From: Membranipora membranacea
Lineage: Eukaryota > Bryozoa > Gymnolaemata > Cheilostomatida > Membraniporidae
Reading direction: 5' to 3'
Length of the DNA stretch: 60,000 bases
Assembly (NCBI GenBank): GCA_914767715.1
Contig: OU612074.1
Span: forward strand, 20,758,062-20,818,061
Below, piece after piece: positions 24,711 through 35,692 of the stretch. Every line of letters begins with the position of its first letter. The first letter of the stretch is position 1. The notes under the pieces were generated by a model. The model had not been told where the DNA came from and did not search any database. It saw nothing but the letters and a program-made list of their open reading frames with translations. Position numbers and translations under genes: made by a program.

Positions 24711-27125
24711 GTAAATACTTTGAGTCAAAGTTACTGGTGTGCTTTGGTGATACATGATGCAACAAAAAAATGTTGCATATGAACTTCACTACCAGGATCG
24801 ATTGAAGAATTTAAAATCAGGACAGGTGAAATTATTTTAAATGCTGTTAAAGTACATTAGGAATAGTAATTCATTTTCAACTTTAAATCAATGGTTGGTA
24901 AATACACATGTAAACTCATGGTGGAGTTGAATATTACTTGTTATATATTATAGTATTATGTTTAATCTGCTCTACAGATGAAGGAAGCTGCTAATGGGTT
25001 TTACATTCCACTGCTATGCAAACTATGTTTTCATGTTATTTACGAGAAATTTTGGAATATATGACTTGGAAAATTGTTTTAAGCTTGTTTAAATATTGCA
25101 TGACAATTAATATAATTCTTAGAAGAAAATGTGTTCAAACTTTGAGGCAATAAATCTATAGGTAGCCTTTAAGAAGAGGCTTGCACGATTTAATGTTTAT
25201 TTGTAACTAAGGGATTAAAACAGATAATTATGTGTAAAACTATATTATGAATGCTTATTTACAAAATTTGAACTTAATCCCTGCAATGAACTCCCTCTTC
25301 CCCAGGAAAAACAACTTGACATAGAAAAATATAAAATTTTATGGCCAAGGAAGGAATAGTATATCCAAACCACACATGCAAAATCAAACACCTCTAAGCA
25401 TTGTGTAACTACAAGTACAATGGCACTACCGTCACCATAACTACATTAATCTGTAGCCAGCCAATAATTTTCTATTATATGTTATGCTAAAATTCAATTA
25501 GATCTGAGCTCTATACGACCAGATATACCAATATAAACTAAACTATACTAGATGCCTATCATGACAGTATATCCGAGAATCAGGTGCCCCCCTCCACCCA
25601 TAGATAATTTATTGGCCTGCTAAGGATAGTATAATTAGGTGTATTATAAAAATCAATAACTCATGCAGGTAGTGCTGTGCTAATGAGCTTCGGCTCATTT
25701 ATTTTCTTTTGATAAAACTCTAGTGTTGGTAATTCGATGCCACTAATCCTCAGTATGAAATATCCTAGTTCCTGTATCCTTCTTCTTTTTGTTCTATTAG
25801 AAGCGTGCTGTTGGTTGTAAAAAGTCTCCAGTCATGGTATGGTACTTAATATTTATGATATTTAATAATCAGGCCAAGATGCTGTCGCACTAGCTTTCGT
25901 CAGTACAGCTTTCAATTATTTAGTACCCGTTACAACAGTAATTTCAATTTTATCATCTAATTGAAAACCACCATCAGGATGAGTTCTTTCTTGTCTTTGT
26001 CATGATAATGTATACATAGAAACAAAAATCAATTTTAAATCAAAGTTTAGGTTTATCTACAGGGACTGGATTTTCAGTGACTTGGCCGAGCACTAGGTCT
26101 TGTAAATTTTCATCATTTTTAGTGATTTGGCGTGATCACTTGATGCTACACTTATATTATAACTTTATAAGTGAGTGAGGTGTAGTAGGGTCGGAGAAAT
26201 CAATAATGGTGCCTAAGCATTAATATAGAAGATTAAATTATCTATAAACTTGAGCTTATTTATTAATCATTAGGAAGCCTTTCTCATATTCTCACCCTAT
26301 ATTCTATTCTGTGATCTCTATGTTGAACCATGTGGGACTAAATAAATTATAGGATTTCTGTGTTTAGCTTTTGTTTTCTTCAAAGTGAGAGAATTACTAT
26401 TGTAGTAAAGGGTATGGTTTCTTTGCTGATGCCGTTGTTTTATTGTTGCATTGTATTTCACTCCATCAGGTTTACATATTATGTAAGTGAGGGGTAATAC
26501 AGTGCAGGGAATTGGCTAACCAGTGACCAAACAGGATAATTCATCTACATACTTGGATATCAGAAGCTACTGGATAACAGTTTAACTCACACTACTAAAC
26601 TAAGAGGCACAGGTTAGTGGGATAAAGCTTATTTTTATTTTCTGTATAGGCTCAGAGTGTCTCATTTTAACACATCACCTTTCAGGGTTAATATAATTTA
26701 GTAACAAAGTACAGTTTTACGTGATTGAGCGAAGCTTAATTTGGTACAACAAACATAGATATAGACTGCAAAGATAGGCCTGCTATAAACATTTCTATAA
26801 ACATAGCTAAATAAAAGGTACACCTATAGCTTTGCTGCTTCGCTACAAATCATGTCCAGTTTCAAGCTTTCGCTAAAAGTAGAAACTACTGGATCATACG
26901 TTGACTCATGGCAAAGACACATAATATCGGTTAGACAGTATATTAAGTTTGAAGGTGGGTGATATACCATTTATTTCGCGATCTATTTAGTCTGAAGATT
27001 ACAGAGAGATGCTCGTTACTGACTGTCAATTTCCAATACTAAGTTGCAGTAATAATCGGTGTAGAGTGGGGTGGGGTTGTTGTGTGGATGGGGCGGAGTT
27101 TGGATAGGGCACCTTCAAACCCAGA
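24711..27125. other. Intergenic DNA, nothing recognised
   Basis: AT-rich sequence with no open frame or exon that I can link to a family. A C-rich run followed by CATAGAT at 25585-25605 repeats the pattern seen at 5515 and 7648. Confidence 0.35.
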
Positions 27126-27127
27126 GT

Positions 27128-27366
27128 AAGGGTGGACGGACAGGTGGGAGAGGGTGGACGGACAGGTGGGAGAGGGTGGACGGACAGGTGGGAGAGGGTG
27201 GACGGACAGATGGGAGAGGGTGGACGGACATGTGGGAGAGGGTGGACGGACAGGTGGGAGAGGGTGGACGGACAGGTGGGGGAGGGTGGACGGACAGGTG
27301 GGAGAGGGTGGACGGACAGGTGGGAGAGGGTGGACGGACAGGTGGGGGAGGGTGGACGGACAGGCA
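27128..27366. repeat. 22-bp minisatellite, ~11 units
   Basis: Unit GGTGGACGGACAGGTGGGAG plus AG, repeated about 10.8 times with few substitutions (GAGAG or GGGAG variants). Because 22 is not a multiple of 3, all frames read the same cycle; long open frames on both strands here are by-products, not genes. Confidence 0.95.
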
Positions 27367-27419
27367 TTCGATGAGCGAGGAGATGGTGAAATATGTTGCA
27401 CACTGTACCTAGATATTCG

Positions 27420-28060
27420 GGTTGCTACAAGTGCTGACCTCAGGTGGTGTAATGTGGTGTCCCTAGGTACATGTTATTAACATCTGATTTGTCGTGAATT
27501 GCAGGCCGCAGCTCTAGGGGAGGCACTTTCCACCCTAGAGAGGTAAATAAAGTGGCCTCAAAACTCTATAACTGCAAAAACCAATGTCAAAATCAGCTTT
27601 GTTGTATTATTTATTCTTTATATACATTATATGATTTACTTATTTATTATTTATATACTTTATTTATGCTTGCTGGCCGGTAGCCACACTAGCGAAGCTC
27701 CCAGAGATTTTTGAGTGAGGTTATATTCAAACTGCCCTGTACTTTCTGATATCAGCCACCCATGATAAACAACAATGCTAGCTTGATTTTGTGTGGGTGA
27801 CAGATAAGAGAACACACAGAGTTAGAAAAGACAACAATTATAACACATCCTTCATCCTGCATCCTTTGCCCATCATAAGAATTGACAGGAACCAGGGTAT
27901 TAGATTACAGGTAATATTCACAGCCTGCCGAGCCCGATCGTGTGAATTCTTCCTGACGATAATTATCTGGCCATGTCGTGTAACTGAAACTTTTAGTAGA
28001 AGTGTGTGTGCGTGTTATAACCTTCACGGTTTCAGCTTTCACTGGTAACAGTGCTGTCGT
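27420..28060 (+). repeat. Segment duplicated at 34780-35250
   Basis: Matching words in the same order include CTCTAGGGGAGGC / TTCTAGGGGAGGC, AGGTAAATAAAGTGG, ATATTCAAACTG and GACAGGAACCAGGG..TTAGATTACAGG. The two copies flank sulfotransferase copy A and precede the truncated copy B, as expected if A and B arose by tandem duplication. Confidence 0.65.
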
Positions 28061-28198
28061 AGAGTTGATAATTCACGGTATTGCATTGTGGGCACTGATA
28101 TATATTATATTGATTAAGGGAACATATCATTGATTGTGGTAAACCGTTTATCAACCTCGACTGATAGTTCATGGAACATCTTCAATTACTGTGCTGAG

Positions 28199-28860
28199 AT
28201 TGATTGATTGATTGATTGTATTCTATCACTAACATAAAATAATATGTTGCGAGATAAGGGTGTTCATACTGAAAAGGAGCCAGCGCGTACAAGGAAAACT
28301 AAGATTAAACACTGATAGATGATTAAAAGAGAATATCATTTAAAATATGGATAGCATGCCTCAAAAAACAGTCTTTACCAAGGGCACTTCTGTGTTTAAT
28401 TGTTCGATACCTGCCTGAGGGGCATTTAGCAAGAAAGTTGTTCATAAAGTGGTCATCGTCATGGATATATCGGAGGGCAAGTGTTTTGGTACGCTTAGTC
28501 ATAAGGCTGTCGAGATCATCTACTTGGAGGCCTGATAAAAAAACTTGCTCAAACGTTTCTTGTCTTTAGCAAAAATAGTAGTGTATAATACTGGTAAACA
28601 ATAAGTGAGCAGGGAAACAATAAAACTTTTGAATAACATAGTGCCAAGGGGTATGGTGCTAAGATGTACAAAATTCCTGACAATATACATTCGCTGCTCA
28701 GATTTACTCACAACAGACTGAATGTGTTCTTCAAAGCGCAGCTTTTGATCTAACATAATACCAAGATAAGTGACTTTGTCACACATAGTAATGCTTTCAC
28801 CATTTAAAACAATAGCAGGTAGTAGTATTACGTTTGTAATGCAACCACCTGCTCTCAGGT
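28199..28860 (-). pseudogene. LINE reverse transcriptase 3' relic with CAAT tail
   Basis: On the minus strand, about 28860-28520 reads VTYLGIMLDQKLRFEEHIQS, then SFIVSLLTYCLPVLY, the typical end of a non-LTR reverse transcriptase. A +1 frameshift near 28520 leads into DDLDSLMTKRTKTLALRY and CPSGRYRTIKHRSALG, ending in a stop at ~28324. The 3' end carries a (CAAT)n run (plus strand GATTGATTG.., 28199-28218), a tail style known from CR1/L2-like LINEs. It is 5'-truncated and inactive. Confidence 0.75.
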
Positions 28861-30070
28861 TTTACACTCAAACTATCAATTGCCTGGAAAGAGGCTCACT
28901 TCAAAAACAGGTATGACTCATGACCCGACTCGGAAGTCTTTGATTTAGATCCAGTTATACTGCGGAGTGGGGGGGGGGGGGGGATACACGCTCCTTCCTC
29001 AGACATTTGATGCTGACATTACAATATATTTTGTTATCAATCTGGTGTCATCCACTTGTAGTCAGAGTTTATTTCACTCAGATTATTTTTATCTCATCCC
29101 CAAACACCCAATCTCAGCATATTTAATGTTTGTGACAAACCCAACCAGTAGACCATCCAGCTACCCATGGCAAGTATTGTGACTATACATTAATGGGCAC
29201 TCTAGACTCTAGAATATGCTAACAAGCATCAGCTCAGTGCTAAAATCAAATTAGTTGTTGCTTGTCTGGTTGAAATCAAATGCTTTCCCATGGGCAAAAG
29301 AAAGAATTTGCTATTGAGCCATGAAGACTTTGCGACGCAAATAAAAATGTAGCTATTAATTTAATCCCTGTATCATAATTGACATAATTCCAGTGCAAAA
29401 TCTGTTCCTATTCAATAACTTTACATAAGCCTGTATTTCCAGTATTCCACTTTATACAATAATTAAGCTTTATCGCTGCCTAATCCTCAGTAGGCAGTAA
29501 ATACCTGCATATTCAAAAGGTGCAATAATGAAGGTATAAACATTATTATACAATAATTATGCCAAGTGTCTAGTTGAGTATGACCTTGAATAGGAATAAG
29601 AACTGATTGTGCACAGCACTGGATACAAAATGAGACTAGAGGAAATCATAAAACTTCAACAAGAGCCGTCAGAAAATTAATTTGTCACAGCCGATTTTCT
29701 AATCATCTTCATCATCAAGAGTACTTGCTCTAGTAAATGTCTCAAAATTTCTTGTTTTTGTTGTCCGTTTTAAAAAATGGTGGCAAATATACTATAAAAT
29801 CTATCTCAACCACCATTCTAAAAATAGCAGGGATAATTTTACCTCGCAAAAATGTGAACTTTGAGGTGGCATTAGCATTTGAACTGACCAGCATTTTGGA
29901 TTTAGATAATGTCGAAATACTTCCTTTTCCACAACAAAAAACTAATGGAGCAGCTCTATGGAAGCTTGAACACCCATTCAGTGACCCAGGGTACTTTTAC
30001 TGACTTTGTTCTGCTCTTTATCTAAACTATTTACTTCATGCTTATTATACAATAACAACATACCTAAATC
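28861..30070. other. Intergenic DNA upstream of sulfotransferase copy A
   Basis: Contains a 15-base G run (28969-28983). The open frame at 29737-30003 has no recognised domain. No promoter was identified; a 5' UTR intron for copy A probably begins somewhere here, since its start codon follows an acceptor. Confidence 0.35.
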
Positions 30071-30077
30071 TCACAAG

Positions 30078-30326
30078 CTATATCTTGGTGCTCCAGACTT
30101 CAGCACGCAAGTGTTGAAGGTCATGGGTTTGAGTCCCACTTCAGTCCACTGACTACTGGAGATTGTTGGACCCCCAGATGTACTCTGACCTGCCTAGAAA
30201 CTAAGAGCAATTTGGCGCATATATTGCGGCCTCGTCCTTAAGGCATCCCCTATCTCACCACCTTTTCTCCGGGATGTGTTGAGTGATGAAACCTTGCGAT
30301 TTTACCCGAATTTAAAAAAAAAACTG
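30078..30326 (+). mobile_element. tRNA-derived SINE, same family as 36229-36450
   Basis: Contains a B-box-like GGGTTTGAGTCCC (30125-30137). A body shared with the 36-kb copy follows (CAGTCCACTG.., TCTGACCTGCCTAG, AGAGCAATTTGGCGCA, GCGGCCTCGTCC), then an A run at 30313-30323. The A box region is degraded. It ends ~20 bases before the first coding exon of copy A. Confidence 0.6.
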
Positions 30327-30343
30327 TTTTCAATATTTCAGGC

Positions 30344-33300
30344 ATGGATAAACATCAGATGAGGATACTTCTATTAGTACTCGGATTATTAGTTCTACTC
30401 CAGATAGGCATATACCGCAATCCGACAAGAAAATACTCAGCCCAGCCGACTGATCTGGACGTTAGGTCTCGCCTTGCACAACTTTTTCTCACAAATTCTC
30501 CCATCAATATGTGTCAGAATGTGTTCGCCGCTCCTAACAACAGCTCACCTACTCTGGATAATTTGTTGAAGGGCTCTAGTTCTGTGTCTAAGGATGATTT
30601 ATCTCGCGTCATAACACAACTCCGAGCACTGAAGAGAGGTATTAGTGATAACGATGGGGGAGAGCTAACAACTGACATTCAATTTGAGACCACCTCAACA
30701 TACCTGCAAATGTCCACAGGAGTGAAAGACTGGGTCAAGCCTGTGGCTCTCCCAGTGGAAACTAATAATATCTCACATTACAGCATCTCTAATCCTAAAC
30801 ACTGGATACCTGACTGGGAAAACCAAACAGATCTATACCAGGTCCTTGTGAATCGAAGGAAAACAGTAGATGATAGGTGAGTTTTCTTCTCATAGCCTGT
30901 GCTTTATCGTAACTAAGGGGGGGGGGGAGAGAGTGCTTACCGATATAGCGCCATGACGAATTTGGTTCATTTTACCAATGTACATTTTGCCAATGCTTTG
31001 TTATTTTGCCAATCTGATTCTGCCTATCACATTTCGCCAGCCCGAATTGCCAATTAAGGCGTACAAATATTTGTCTCAAAATATTTCCCATTCATGCCCA
31101 TCCTTGACTGCAGTCCATCTAATTTTAGCAGAGATGCCTATCCAAGCATTTTTATCTCAAAACATTGACAGGCATGGCATAGGATTGGCAGTGAGACTTT
31201 ATACATACTGTGCATATATCAACAAATAGAGATAAAACAGGAAAATCTAGAATATAAATGAAGATGGAATAGTCTACAATTACGCTTACTATACACACAG
31301 TTTTCAACTTAATTTTGCCCTTATTCTACATGAGCTACGATCAAAACAGCGAATTGATGACAACAAGCTACTGAATCTATCACAATTATCAAACTCAAAG
31401 TCAAACCTGTTGATTTAAAATAATATATAACACATAATAAACTGCGCTAGGAATCATAATTTTTGTTTATGGTTGGGAGACTAAGTTTTGTCCCAATTGT
31501 TTTGTGATAAGATCAAGCCTGCTGCTGGTCATGAATTGAAAAGCTTTTGGGATGAATATCTGTACAGTTTAATTAGCAATGTGGAATGACGAAATGAGAT
31601 TGGCGGCATGTCTTTGGCAAAACATGATTGGTGGGATGTACATTGGCCCAATGTCTGCCAACCTCCCTGACATCCTGAGAATGTTGTCATATTATTTTGA
31701 GTTCGGGAGCTCAGGCTTAACAATAACTGAGACATTTGCCAAATCCAGTCATCCTTGTGGTCATCGTGGTTTCTTCAATGAGGTTTGACGTTTAACATAA
31801 TATCCAGAAGTCTTTTCGAGTATGCTAAGGTCTTAATATACGTCTTAGCGTCTCTTAGGGAGAGGCATGCATTGAGAAATTGGCTAACATAACCCATCAA
31901 CCGGGTCTTGCTGAACCATAGACTGATATATTTATAACCTTTCTATCATTTTAGGTGTGAGAGCCTACAACCATACTCTTATCCGCTCAAGGGACAGCGA
32001 GCATCGCCCCTCATAGTGGGTTCACGATTTGTAAGGCTATGCACCACTGCTAAGGGAGGAAGTAGCTTCTGGAAGACGTTCCTAAAAACCCAGCATAGCA
32101 TCGAGAAAAATCAGAAACCAGCTGGTAACGAAACAACTGTGGTAAGATCTGCCTCTACTGCAGCAAAATAAGTGAAGCTTTGTGATAAGAAATATAATGG
32201 TGGATTTTGCGCTGTTACTATCATTTCCCAATTTACATGCAAAATAATACAAAGTGAAAAAACTCATTCACTTCTATTGAAGAGAACAAAAATGTATATG
32301 TCGCTGTAACCACCCTCCCTGCTGCAACCACCCTCCCTGCTGTAACATTCAATATTTATTCTTTGATATTTATTTTTATTTTCATCCTTTATAATAATAT
32401 TATATTATGCCATGTTTAATAATTTGCATTCTAATGTTTTTATTAGAAGTTTGTGGTGTCAAGGAACCCATGGCATCGTCTAGTCAGTGCTTGGAGTGAC
32501 AAGTTTAACATGGGAGGTGGTTGGAGCAAGTACTGGATGAGGGCAATGTGTGCAGGCAAGACTTGGGAGTCGTGCCCTCCCTTCAAGTGAGTAAAGAAAT
32601 AGTAATTAGTCTGCGATAAAACAGATTGAATTCTGCGGACATTGAAAAATACTATTTGAAAGCTCTGTTGCTGATTATAGATGAGTTACAATCTAGAATG
32701 ATGCACTGCATCACCACTCACGCTATTGGACAGCACGTGATGCGTAAAGAGTAAGCATTATTGAGAATTGTATGAGTTCAACTTCACCTAGATACTCTCC
32801 CCCCCCCTATTTCTACCAAATCAAGTCTTCATGACTCTGCTAAGTAAGCATTAATTATGAAAAAATGGCCGTGATCTTACTGTCATGCTTGAGAAATTAT
32901 TATTAGAGTAATTTGGCTTCATCAATACTGTGTAAAACAGCACAAAATTACTGTAGAACCATCATGCTTCTCTGCATAGTTTTTCACTCATAACCTCTGG
33001 GCTAATTGGTCAATGACTTTCTTAATTTCACATAATATCCATCAATGTCTCAAAAATCATATTGTAAAATTTTAAGGATGGATGCGCATAACTTCCTGAG
33101 ATATAGCCATGATAAAAAAAGCTCCTCTCGATTTTGTTAATTTGCTTGTTTTGATGGTTCCCTGCAGGTCACATGACTTGTAACAACGTAACTTTCCTTC
33201 AGTCTGATGAGAGTATTGGCTGTTGTGTTAATAGCCTTCATGCTGGGATAAAGATAGCTTAGGAAACTAATCTTGAGCTACTCTAAAAACTTCATGAAAT

Positions 33301-34192
33301 TCCATGTACACCATCCATCTGTGTAGCACTTATATAGCTCTTCTTTTGTTCATTCTTACCTCATGTCACTTCATATACCATGTCACTGTTTCCACAATAT
33401 TAAAACGATTGCTGCCTCTTCTCCATTTTAGCTTATTTGTGTCAGAATGTGTACTGAAGTTATGGAGAAAGCACCGCTGGAACAATCACTGGGCTCCAGT
33501 TATAGATCGCTGCCAAATATGTGACATAAACGCACCGAGACGATTCGACTACATAGGTGAGCTCTATCTCAATATATCAATGATGTATAATTATTTTAAA
33601 TTTGATAATTAATTGCATATTTGTATTACTAACTCAGCGGAGTTGTATCCTCAGGAACAAAGAGAGGACAACTGTAGATTAATCGAACACTTTTCATTTG
33701 TACAGATTATGACAATCAGTTAACAGTAATACCTTTATCACTGCTAGTGATATAGATTGACAGCTAAATGTTGTTCTCCTCTAAGTGAGAAGGACCTCTT
33801 GAGAGACACCCAAACATCTTGACAATGGTATATGTCCTGCAAAAAAACCCACCAATAACGCTCTAAATGTTGTAATAGGGCAAAGAAATGAATGCAGATT
33901 TCAATTGTTTACATCTTCATTTGTTGCAGTATCAGCAGAAAACATGAATGAGGAAGCTGTTGCGATGTTTGAACATGAAAACACAGGAATACCAAACATA
34001 AGAGAACAGATCACGGGGTCTAGGGAGAAGGCAATGAGACCCTCTGAGAGACAGCATGTCACTGCCAGCTATCAATACCACTACCAGAACGTGTCAGCAT
34101 CAGATATAGCAGAGTTGAGACAGATTTACGCCACTGAGATTTATTTGTTTGGGTATCCTGATACGCCCTTTGTGGACTTTGAACGCTCTTAA
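30344..34192 (+). CDS. Carbohydrate sulfotransferase copy A (HNK-1ST/CHST family)
   Basis: Exons 30344-30876, 31955-32141, 32447-32586, 33432-33556, 33930-34192; phases 2,0,2,1 all agree, giving 415 residues. Residues ~8-25 (RILLLVLGLLVLLQIGIY) are a signal-anchor, so a type II Golgi membrane protein is expected. Exon 2 holds the PAPS 5'-phosphosulfate loop (CTTAKGGSSFWKTFL), exon 3 the 3'-phosphate site (RNPWHRLVSAWSDKF), exon 4 HWAPVIDRCQICD..FDYIG and exon 5 the family C-terminus (EIYLFGYPDTPF). Known role of the family: transfer of sulfate from PAPS to a hydroxyl of a glycan; the acceptor is unknown here. The start follows an acceptor (TTTCAGGC|ATG), so a 5' UTR exon lies upstream. Confidence 0.88.
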
Positions 34193-34779
34193 AATATTGT
34201 GTTTTATGTTAAAACCTTTTTCATTGGTGAATTCAGGCTGTATCCTAATCCACCTGATGCTCCGAGACGGACTGGGCATTTGCTTTCTGAGTCATCTTAC
34301 AACCAGATCAAACCAGCGACTTTCTCTGCGATGAGATAGGCAGCGTACATTTTGAATAGGCCAATTGACATTTAATAAAACATCATTCTACCACAAAGTT
34401 ATTCAGCAATCTGAACAAGACATGCAAACCAACCAAGAATGAGATCTCACTAGTTTTGTCCGTTTCACGAATTATTGATGGAGATTGAGTGTTATTATAA
34501 CATAATTGATTATAAGTCAAAGTGCTTTAATCTTCTGAAATGGTGTCTAAATTATTTTCTAGATTTAAATTGTTATTATTGTCACCGACAACAAGTTAGT
34601 TCACAGACAGAGTGGTTAAAACCATAGCTAATCACAACAATTTTCCAACTTTTTCTAAAAAATTGGAACTACTGATTAACACATTAACTTACACAAAGAC
34701 ACACTGTTATATTTAATCAGAAGCAGGGTAATATATCATTTGCTTTGCCATCTACGTCGTCCAAAGAGGTTTACAAATG

Positions 34780-35260
34780 CTGAGTATTACCACACTGCCT
34801 CAGACGGTGTAAGTTGGTGTCCCTTGGTACACATTATAACTGTCTGATTAACTGTGGTTTGTAGGCTCATAGTTCTAGGGGAGGCAGAGAGGCACTACCC
34901 GCCCTAGAAAGGTAAATAAAGTGGTATAACACACTATAATTGCAAAAAAGAGAATCAGAGTACTTATACTATTCAAGATTTATAAACTTGCAAAATGCCT
35001 TGGCGGCTGGAACCGTGAGGATATATTCAAACTGTGCTGTCAGCTACGATATTAGCTTGAATTTGGTAAGGGGACCAATAAGAGCACACCCCTAGTTAGA
35101 AATGGCAAAACTGCATCATAGAGAAAGGATATTTCTACATCATGAGGCCATTGTGAGAATCGACAGGAACCAGGGTTTTAGATTACAGGAAGTTTTTGGT
35201 GTGTCCTGTATTTGACATTTGAGTTTGGCGGGTTTAAAATTAATTTTGGGACAGGAGGTC
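34780..35260 (+). repeat. Second copy of the 27.4-28.06 kb segment
   Basis: Homologous to 27420-28060 in the same orientation but without the minisatellite. It lies between copies A and B, where a tandem duplicate's upstream flank would be. After 35260 no remnant of exon 1 or 2 is seen before exon 3 of copy B. 35360-35400 contains a lone B-box-like GAGTTCAAATCC. Confidence 0.6.
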
Positions 35261-35692
35261 TGAGTTGTCCTGCCCTAACAAGAACACAAGAATAAAAGTC
35301 TTCGAATGGTTGCCACCTCCAGCAAGCCTGTACTGATACTTGACCAACTTCCATCAGGTCGTTACACTGCCATAAGACACAGAGTTCAAATCCGTGCCAA
35401 ATGTTTCAGGGCGGAAAGTGTCAGACTTTTGAATAGTATACTCTTTACTAGATAACTAAATAGATTGTGTGTATTTTATTATATTTATTTATTATTTTTG
35501 GAGCAATATTTTATAAGTTTTTACCCAGAGCACATTACACAAACATTTTATTTCTCAGTGAATGAGATGAATACAATGACATACATATACATACATACAT
35601 ACCCACAGTTAGACTAGAGGCAGCTGACGTGATATAAGTCCTCTTATTTATATTATGTTATAAAATTCACAAATCAGTGTTATTTTTATTAG

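Noticed and set aside
27026-27480. Overlapping open frames on both strands in the 22-bp minisatellite
   Set aside because: A 22-bp unit keeps every frame open without stops; there is no start context, splice structure or non-repetitive domain.
28520-28786. Host gene of 88 residues on the minus strand
   Set aside because: The motifs YLGIMLD and the downstream frameshifted CPSGRYR show a non-LTR reverse transcriptase relic.
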